Shown here one piece after another: positions 41,487 to 46,868 of a stretch of 46,868 nt of DNA (within the stretch, counting starts at the first letter, position 1; every line of letters starts with the position of its first letter). The stretch spans positions 1 to 46,868 of the forward strand of contig JAGBAA010000007.1 in the NCBI GenBank assembly GCA_017939795.1. Direction: 5' to 3'. The DNA comes from Thermoguttaceae bacterium. GTDB lineage: Bacteria > Planctomycetota > Planctomycetia > Pirellulales > Thermoguttaceae. The translations under genes and the position numbers were made by a program. The notes under the pieces were generated by a model, which saw only the letters and a list, made by a program, of their open reading frames with translations, was not told the origin of the DNA and did not search any database.

Positions 41487-42314
41487 TCAGCGTTCTTCTT
41501 CGATCCGGATCGGCTTGAACTTAAATTTAGGATTCTGCCCAAGATAGCGTGCCGGATTATTGAAAAAGATCTCCGTCGCTTCCTGGAGCGAATGACCGCG
41601 CCGACGGAATTCCAGGACGGCTTCCTGAAGCGTAAACGGATCGCTCGGTCCCCAGTCTGCCGACGAGTTGATGAGCATCCGGTCCCAGCCGTACATTTCC
41701 AGCATATCGCAGGCGCGCGTCGCCGTGCATTTCGTGATCGGGTAAAGCGTAAACCCGGTCCAGTATCCTTTTTCGCGCACCGGACGGATCGTGTGCTCTT
41801 CAATATGGTCGATCCAGACTTTTTCGGGCTTCAGATTTGGGAAACCGTCCAAAATCTCCAGGATCTTCTTCGTGCCGTACAGTTTGTCGTGCAGATGCGG
41901 CGTATGGATGAGCAGAAGCTGGTCGTAGTCGACCGCCAGTTGGACCTGCGCCTCAAAAATATCGCACTCATTCTTCGACGACAGATGAAGCCCCGTTTCG
42001 CCGACTCCCAAAACATTCGGTTTCTCGAAAAATTCCGGCATTTTCTCAAGGACCATGCGGCTGAGTTCCGGGTTTTCCGCTTCTTTCGGATTCACCGCGA
42101 CCCACGCGTAATGCGTGATCCCGTACTGTGCGGCACGCGTTGGCTCAAATTCCGTGATCTGGCGGAAATAGTCAATGAACGTTTCCGGATATTTTCGGTC
42201 AAAACCGGCCCAAAATGCAGGCTCCGCTACACACAGAACGCCAGACTGAGCCATTCTTTCGTAGTCCTGCGCCGTTCGCGCGATCGCGTGATAGTGTGGC
42301 TGAATGATGAACAT
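41487..42314 (-). CDS. TatD-family metal-dependent hydrolase, EboC-like
   Basis: This 275-residue TIM-barrel protein has metal-ligand positions typical of the TatD family: HYHAIARTAQDYERMAQSG at the start, GVGETGLHLSS, LLIHTPH, and SSADWGPSDPF at the C-terminal end. The pattern EPAFWAGF, VAVNPKEAENPEL and the SADWG motif follow the EboC-like branch (planctomycete and cyanobacterial eustigmatophyte-type ebo clusters) as I remember it, rather than DNase TatD. Other ebo genes are not next to it. The substrate is unknown. Confidence 0.78.
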   Translation of the reverse strand: MFIIQPHYHAIARTAQDYERMAQSGVLCVAEPAFWAGFDRKYPETFIDYFRQITEFEPTRAAQYGITHYAWVAVNPKEAENPELSRMVLEKMPEFFEKPNVLGVGETGLHLSSKNECDIFEAQVQLAVDYDQLLLIHTPHLHDKLYGTKKILEILDGFPNLKPEKVWIDHIEEHTIRPVREKGYWTGFTLYPITKCTATRACDMLEMYGWDRMLINSSADWGPSDPFTLQEAVLEFRRRGHSLQEATEIFFNNPARYLGQNPKFKFKPIRIEEER

Positions 42315-42369
42315 GAGTCCCTTTTCCTCCCTTTCTCGTTTCCTTCAACTCTCCCCTGCCCGGCATGAT

Positions 42370-42657
42370 TCACTCATGATTCCGATCCAGTTTCGTAAAG
42401 AGCGTCAAAAGACGTTCCGCACGATCCGGTTCACGGGAATCCGACGCAAGGATCTGAAGAGCTTCCCGAAGAAGTTCCGCCCGAAGATCCGTCCGTGAGG
42501 CCTCGTCGTCTGGATGTGCTATTTCGCCGCGCTGCATCCGGTCAAGCATGGCACCGATCTCAAGAATATGCCAGCGCGTATCCAGATAGTACAGATCGAG
42601 GACCTTTTGGGGAGAAAGAACAGAAATGGAGGAGTTCCCCTCTTTACGATCAGTCAT
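42370..42657 (-). CDS. Small conserved-looking helical protein
   Basis: The ATG at 42657 behind GGAAAGGAAAAG gives 95 residues. The middle reads VLDLYYLDTRWHILEIGAML, DRMQRGEIAHPDDEASR, then a charged helix to the end. It has no signal peptide or membrane segment. It sits 55 bp before the EboC-like gene on the same strand and is probably cotranscribed. The family was not recognised. Confidence 0.65.
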   Translation of the reverse strand: MTDRKEGNSSISVLSPQKVLDLYYLDTRWHILEIGAMLDRMQRGEIAHPDDEASRTDLRAELLREALQILASDSREPDRAERLLTLFTKLDRNHE

Positions 42658-42737
42658 TTGCTTTTCCTTTCCATTGGGAAACGGCCCGGAAATCGAACCG
42701 TTCCCCATTTCTGATTTCAGAAGAAACGGCGCATTGC

Positions 42738-44267
42738 TTACTCAGCAGATGCGGCTGCTTCTTCAGCCTTCACTTCTTCTGCGGGTGCGGCAGCTTCTTC
42801 AGCCTTCACTTCTTCCGCAGGTGCGGCGGCTTCTTCAGCCTTCACTTCTTCTGCGGGTGCGGCAGCTTCTTCAGCCTTCACTTCTTCTGCGGGGGCGGCG
42901 GCTTCTTCAGCCTTCGCTTCTTCCGCGGGTGCAGCGGCTTCTTCAGTCTTCGCTTCTTCCGCAGGTGCGGCAGCTTCTTCAGCTTTTACTTCTTCCGCAG
43001 GTGCGGCGGCTTCTTCAGTCTTCGCTTCTTCCGCGGGTGCGGCGGCTTCTGCCTGAGCTTTGCCTTCTGCTTCCAGTTCAGCATCCGATTTCGTACCGAT
43101 CTGGATCGCAGAGATGGAATACGGTTTATCCGTACTGGTCGTATTTTTCAGCCCCGGGAAGGACCAGTCGAAGTTCACGACATAGAGGACACCATCCACG
43201 ACGACACATTCCGCCGGCTGGTCGAGAAGACCATTTTCGCCGTTCGTGTCGTCATTGACCCACAGCCACCCGGACACATGCTCACCATTTTCAGAACGGG
43301 CCAGCGTACGGATCGCGTTTGCCTGACTGTCATTGATGTAAATCTTGTCCGTTTTGTCGTCATAGAAAATACCATCGCAGCAGTGGAGCTGATCGTCATT
43401 CAGGATCGTCGCGACATTGGCGGTCCCGTCTTCGTTCGTTTCGATGCGGTACATGACGCCGTCACCAAAGTTTCCGGAATACAGCGCGCCCCAAGCCCAG
43501 GTCAGACCGTCAAAGGACGAATTATCGCCGCGTCCGATCTGTTTCGTTTCACCAACGACCCAGGCGTACTGATCCACGGCTTTGCCGTCTTTGACCGTCG
43601 GATCGACCGTAAGCGGTTCCGCTGCGGCATTCACGAGCAGATCAAGCGGGAAACGCCAGATGATCCCCAGACCGAATTTGCCGGGACTGTCTTTCGTGTC
43701 GACGTTCGTGTCGCTGACGTAGACCCACCCGTCGCGGATGAGGATGGCGTTCGCAAGACGCAGACCGGTCACGACCGTGTCGACTTTGCCGGTCGGTTTG
43801 CCGTCTTTCATTTCCACGCGCAGGATGCGGGATGCGAATTTCCCTGTCGGATCCGTGGAGAAGAACTGATTGTCCGCGACGTACAGGTTGCCGTCCGGAC
43901 CAAAATCAAGACCCATCGGGCCCATTTTCCCGGATTCGGGGTGCGGCGCGTATTCCATAAGGACGTCAAATTTCCCCGTTTTGTCGAAAACGCACAGAAG
44001 CGCGGGATGCTGACGCGTGCCGTCCGGATTTGACGGAGCAAAGTTCGGGACATTCAGGAAGATCTTGCCAGTCGATTCTTCGACCGTCATGCCGTCCGGG
44101 ACCGGGCAGGAATCCGGAAGCGCAACGTGAAGCGTCGGAGTGTAGGCAGGATTCGGCGTGATGTCCACTTTGTGGACCGGGGCAGCAGCGGGAGCTTCTT
44201 CCTTCGGCTTGCAGCCCGGAAGCGCGACGGAAAGGCCAAGAACGAAAATGCCAAAGTACTTTTTCAT
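42738..44267 (-). CDS. SMP-30-like beta-propeller lipoprotein with Ala/Glu repeat tail
   Basis: This 509-residue protein starts at 44267 (AAGGAA six bases upstream). The lipoprotein signal is MKKYFGIFVLGLSVALPGC. Residues ~45-390 form a beta-propeller of the SMP-30/gluconolactonase type: PDGMTVEESTGKIFLNVPNF, GPMGLDFGPDGNLYVADNQF, NAILIRDGWVYVSDTNVD, CCDGIFYDDKTDKIYINDSQ, PAECVVVDGVLYVVNFDW. The last ~105 residues are repeats of AAAPAEEVKAEE. No catalytic activity can be assigned. It is probably an envelope sensor or lactonase-like protein. Confidence 0.85.
   Translation of the reverse strand: MKKYFGIFVLGLSVALPGCKPKEEAPAAAPVHKVDITPNPAYTPTLHVALPDSCPVPDGMTVEESTGKIFLNVPNFAPSNPDGTRQHPALLCVFDKTGKFDVLMEYAPHPESGKMGPMGLDFGPDGNLYVADNQFFSTDPTGKFASRILRVEMKDGKPTGKVDTVVTGLRLANAILIRDGWVYVSDTNVDTKDSPGKFGLGIIWRFPLDLLVNAAAEPLTVDPTVKDGKAVDQYAWVVGETKQIGRGDNSSFDGLTWAWGALYSGNFGDGVMYRIETNEDGTANVATILNDDQLHCCDGIFYDDKTDKIYINDSQANAIRTLARSENGEHVSGWLWVNDDTNGENGLLDQPAECVVVDGVLYVVNFDWSFPGLKNTTSTDKPYSISAIQIGTKSDAELEAEGKAQAEAAAPAEEAKTEEAAAPAEEVKAEEAAAPAEEAKTEEAAAPAEEAKAEEAAAPAEEVKAEEAAAPAEEVKAEEAAAPAEEVKAEEAAAPAEEVKAEEAAASAE
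42741..43050 (-). repeat. 36-bp in-frame tandem repeat in the SMP-30-like gene
   Basis: About eight and a half copies of a 36-bp unit encoding AAAPAEE-(V/A)-K-(A/T)-EE. Copies differ by a few bases. The tail is likely an extended spacer; the number of copies probably varies between strains. Confidence 0.88.
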
Positions 44268-44508
44268 GAGTGGATTCCTTAAAATGGGAAACATTCAGCG
44301 GATGAACCCGTCATCCGGCGCCAGGACCGTTCGAAAAACACTCCGCGAAGTCCATCGCAAAGCTCTCGAAGTCCTTGGAGACGCAAAAACTGCTTTTCAG
44401 AAAGGAAATGAGATCCGGAACCATTCCATGATCCCGTCAAAGGCCCCATAAAGCCCCTAAGATCCCGCAAAAACGGTCCGGAAACCCCCGGCCGCTCTCC
44501 TTTCCCAT

Positions 44509-44537
44509 AGTATAGCCGAATGGATTTTTTCTGTCAA
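44509..44537 (-). promoter_or_regulatory. Promoter of the SMP-30-like lipoprotein gene
   Basis: On the minus strand TTGACA, 17 bp, TATACT. The RNA leader would be about 235 nt. I see no known riboswitch in 44268-44508. Confidence 0.82.
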
Positions 44538-44659
44538 GCAGGGCATTCACTCTATTTGAAAAAAAAGCAGAAAAATTCCACAAAAAACGGGAAAGATCTT
44601 AAAAAAATCCCTTCAGATATTGCGGACCGCCCCACTTCATGCTTTTCCCCAATCCAAAC

Positions 44660-44875
44660 ATGAAAAAAGCCCGATACATCACGATCTCCCAGAGACTTGA
44701 ACCGGGAGAAAGTCTGACAGTCGGGCAAACGGAATTCAGTGACTTCGGCGTTCCTGAAACAATGAACAGTCTGCTGAATGAAGCTCAAAAAATCTCTCCA
44801 AACCAGCTGGCTTTTCAATGCCAGGGCGGAAACATTTGGCGCTACCTTTGCGGATGCTTCCGGGTTTTGGATTGA
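44660..44875 (+). CDS. Possible small protein
   Basis: This 71-residue frame begins MKKARYITISQRLEPGESLT and continues with normal-looking composition to NIWRYLCGCFRVLD. No ribosome binding site or promoter is visible. The opposite strand is open over part of the same stretch but reads worse. It may be a real small gene or chance; nothing else is seen in 44540-44911. Confidence 0.3.
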   Translation: MKKARYITISQRLEPGESLTVGQTEFSDFGVPETMNSLLNEAQKISPNQLAFQCQGGNIWRYLCGCFRVLD

Positions 44876-44911
44876 CTAAAAATGAAACTTTCAATTTCAG
44901 AACGTGTCGAT

Positions 44912-45691
44912 TTACGGCACGTTTTGAAAAAGAAGCAAGGTTTTCGGCGATATTTTTTCCTGACGCTCTTTGACTTTCGTGCGCCGTAATTCCTGATTGT
45001 AAAATTTGTAGACTGCTGACGAAAGTTGACCCGGTTTTAACGTCAGAGGATCTCCCATGGTGTCAATAAAGTGTATTTCTCCTTTAGAAACGGATTCGTA
45101 TTTCGCCCAAAAAGCCTTCCCGTCTTTATATTGCCATTCCTGATAGCCAGCATATTTCAATGCCGCAAGCTGATTTTTATCAAAAAGTTCCCCTTCTTTC
45201 ACGCGCTGAGAAAGTTCTTCTTTGGGAACGAAACGCAGGATGCGGGTCCCGTCCGAATGGATCCTGGAACAGAGGACCGGGCTGGTCAATACGATAAATT
45301 TCCCGGAATAAAATCCTTCCGTAGGATAGCCTGTCAGGTAAAAAATATCGCCCGACTCGAAACAGATCAGGCAGGTGTCTGAATTCTCAATACTTTCAAT
45401 TTTTGCTCGATAGCACGGAAACCAGTATTCTTTCCCAAATTCGGCCCGGGAAGGATGGTCCTGTTCGTACAATGCAAGAATATCGGACGACAGCTCAACT
45501 TCATACATTCCGATTTTTTCAGCAAGTTCCCAGTTGGTTTTCCAATGTCTGACTCTTTCCCTATAGCGGTACAACTCCGGAGACGCCCATTCTGTTTTGT
45601 CTGTGATTATAGCGATATTTGGATTTTCCCCAAAGCTGCTTCCCGTCCAAAATATCAGACCGACGGCCAAAAGCAAAACGATTCTTTTCAT
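44912..45691 (-). CDS. Secreted protein with SHD1-type domain
   Basis: The ATG at 45691 has a strong AAGGAGG and gives 259 residues. The signal peptide is MKRIVLLLAVGLIFWTGSSF. The middle (~60-190) is unrecognised. Residues ~195-245 fit the SHD1 pattern (eW-x3-DGK-x2-WAKYE, EIHFIDTMGDPLTLKPGQLS), a small beta domain common in secreted planctomycete proteins. The function is unknown. Confidence 0.75.
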   Translation of the reverse strand: MKRIVLLLAVGLIFWTGSSFGENPNIAIITDKTEWASPELYRYRERVRHWKTNWELAEKIGMYEVELSSDILALYEQDHPSRAEFGKEYWFPCYRAKIESIENSDTCLICFESGDIFYLTGYPTEGFYSGKFIVLTSPVLCSRIHSDGTRILRFVPKEELSQRVKEGELFDKNQLAALKYAGYQEWQYKDGKAFWAKYESVSKGEIHFIDTMGDPLTLKPGQLSSAVYKFYNQELRRTKVKERQEKISPKTLLLFQNVP

Positions 45692-45747
45692 GAGATCCTC
45701 CTTGCTGTAAATGCGGTAAAATTGATTCATGACCTTAAGTTTTTTAT

Positions 45748-45776
45748 ATTTTATCGAGTATTTCATAAAATTTCAA
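45748..45776 (-). promoter_or_regulatory. Promoter of the SHD1 gene
   Basis: On the minus strand TTGAAA, 17 bp, TAAAAT, about 55 bp before the start codon. The remaining gap, 45777-45968, holds no feature I can support. Confidence 0.75.
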
Positions 45777-45968
45777 GGGGAACCCGGCGAGCAGTACCAA
45801 AATTTATTCAAAATTTTCCTTGATCGGCGTGAGGCTTTCTTTCGGCGCAGAGTCCGTCAAAAACGTCGCCGTCCATTCCTCCGTACTGCGTTCGGCACCT
45901 TTCTCAAAGGGTTCTTTTCTGTGTTTCTCTGAGAAATTTCAATGCTCTCAGCGGCGGATGAAAGTCCA

Positions 45969-46019
45969 TAAAAAAAGGGAAGCCGAAACCATCTACTGAC
46001 TTTGACGGTTCCCTTCCCT
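45969..46019 (-). terminator. Terminator of the multihaem cytochrome gene
   Basis: On the minus strand GGGAAGGGAACC and GGTTTCGGCTTCCC pair imperfectly and are followed by TTTTTTTATGG. Confidence 0.72.
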
Positions 46020-46039
46020 CTGCGAAAGTTCCGAAAGGA

Positions 46040-46762
46040 TCACTTCTCCGGAGCCTCGGGGATCGAGGGATCCTTCAGGTACGATTCGCGCGGCTGACGA
46101 AGGAGGTACTTATACGGTGAAGCGTGGATGAAATGGCACTCACTGCACTTCGAGCGCCAGTCTTCCTCCACGATCGTGTTGGAGTGCTGCACGTCGATCT
46201 TTTCCGGAATGTGGCACTTGAAGCACGCGTCCTGTGCGTTCATGAGCGCGCCGACCTCGATCTTGCCGTCCGCGTTTTTCTCCGTTTCATGGCACCGCAT
46301 ACACGGATTCCGCCCCGGTTTCATATTGTGCAGACGGTAGACCATCCACTCATCCGGACCGGCATGGTCTTCTTCATTGCGGCCGAGAACGAATTCCAGC
46401 TCCTGATCGCCGATCTTGAGTTTCTGCATCCCGATGTCGAGCCGAAGGATACTCACGTGCACATCCCCGCCGAAATTCGAATCCCAGCGCACCGGCTGTC
46501 CATTATGGATGACTTCTTCCGGGCACTCGCCTTTCAGAATCAGCCAGAGACGGCTCACGACGACGACGGAATTCCCATGCGGCGCGATGAGGAACGTTTT
46601 GTCGGAGAGCTGGACCGGTTTGGCATCAAATTTCTCATTCCCCGCCTCCTGCGCAGAGACAGACGACACACCCGACGCCAAAAGAAAAAGCGTCACGGCA
46701 CACACCAACGCAAAACATACGGAAAAAATACTCGGAACATTTTGGGGCTGGAAGTTTTTCAT
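46040..46762 (-). CDS. Exported multihaem cytochrome c-type protein
   Basis: The ATG at 46762 (AGGAG five bases upstream) gives 240 residues. The signal peptide is hydrophobic (VCFALVCAVTLFLLASGVSS). Residues ~35-145 form a domain without recognised motifs. Three CxxCH haem sites lie in the last 100 residues: CMRCHE, CFKCHI and CSECHF. Such proteins carry electrons in the periplasm. No oxidase or reductase partner is in the window, so its role is open. Confidence 0.82.
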   Translation of the reverse strand: MKNFQPQNVPSIFSVCFALVCAVTLFLLASGVSSVSAQEAGNEKFDAKPVQLSDKTFLIAPHGNSVVVVSRLWLILKGECPEEVIHNGQPVRWDSNFGGDVHVSILRLDIGMQKLKIGDQELEFVLGRNEEDHAGPDEWMVYRLHNMKPGRNPCMRCHETEKNADGKIEVGALMNAQDACFKCHIPEKIDVQHSNTIVEEDWRSKCSECHFIHASPYKYLLRQPRESYLKDPSIPEAPEK

Positions 46763-46804
46763 ATTCACTCCTGACTTCTTTTGATTTCACGTGAAATATC
46801 TTCC

Positions 46805-46833
46805 ATTATACTTCAACTGCCCGAAAATTTCAA
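46805..46833 (-). promoter_or_regulatory. Promoter of the cytochrome gene
   Basis: On the minus strand TTGAAA, 17 bp, TATAAT, about 45 bp before the start codon. Confidence 0.85.
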
Positions 46834-46868
46834 GGGGGAAATTCCGCCCCGACCGCCACTTTCTTCAA

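Noticed and set aside
42495..44033. 512-residue plus-strand frame opposite the SMP-30-like gene
   Set aside because: It is the mirror of a well-supported gene with signal peptide and promoter; its repeats (CGCGSFFSLHFF type) are the antisense of the Ala/Glu repeat.

Overview
This window looks like a chromosomal segment of a bacterium from the Planctomycetota, probably a host-associated lineage. That is an inference from gene content: an SHD1-domain secreted protein, a Tat-exported NIPSNAP protein, a formylglycine-generating-enzyme-like secreted protein, an SMP-30-like lipoprotein with a long Ala/Glu tail, an EfpL/YeiP-type elongation factor and a TgpA-like transglutaminase. No rRNA, tRNA, CRISPR array or insertion sequence was recognised. 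Housekeeping promoters repeatedly fit TTGACA/TTGAAA, 17 bp, TATAAT.

Region 1 (1-4907) holds two RHS-type polymorphic toxin ends in tandem. The first is cut by the window edge; the second is an orphan carrying only the last part of the RHS core. Each is followed by a secreted leucine-rich-repeat protein in the immunity position. The two toxin tips are related to each other but diverged. Near-identical promoters and hairpin terminators flank the cassettes, and a third copy of these flanks encloses only about 160 bp, as if its cassette had been lost.

Region 2 (about 4920-15850) is an accessory island with almost no recognisable proteins. Small multi-helix membrane proteins, several clearly paralogous (N-terminus MKEKVLK), sit behind near-identical 5' leaders. 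Most face, tail to tail, a gene or gene fragment on the other strand. Several of these partners share an N-terminal basic helix (LRKYA..AR.IRE), while their C-terminal parts differ completely. Most partners on the minus strand lack a start codon. One intact copy (12364-12774) stands at the right end of the main array, and a long relative (5272-6528) at the left. Two members are frame-broken at seven-G tracts, and one island protein carries an HELGH zinc-protease motif. My reading is a previously undescribed polymorphic toxin/immunity system with an array of displaced orphan modules; this is inference.

Region 3 (15900-46868) is housekeeping chromosome. Plus strand: efpL, dapF, rnr. Minus strand: rnc and purA. 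Then come exported proteins (FGE-like, metallo-beta-lactamase fold, Sel1 lipoprotein, NIPSNAP), followed on the minus strand by dnaX, recR, rpoN and the pyrBC operon. Next are a SYLF protein, a HAD phosphatase, a transglutaminase, an EboC-like TatD hydrolase, an SMP-30-like lipoprotein, an SHD1 protein and a three-haem cytochrome. Points of note are a nine-A slippage site inside dnaX with stops in both alternative frames, and an 11-copy, 17-bp tandem repeat between rpoN and pyrB.
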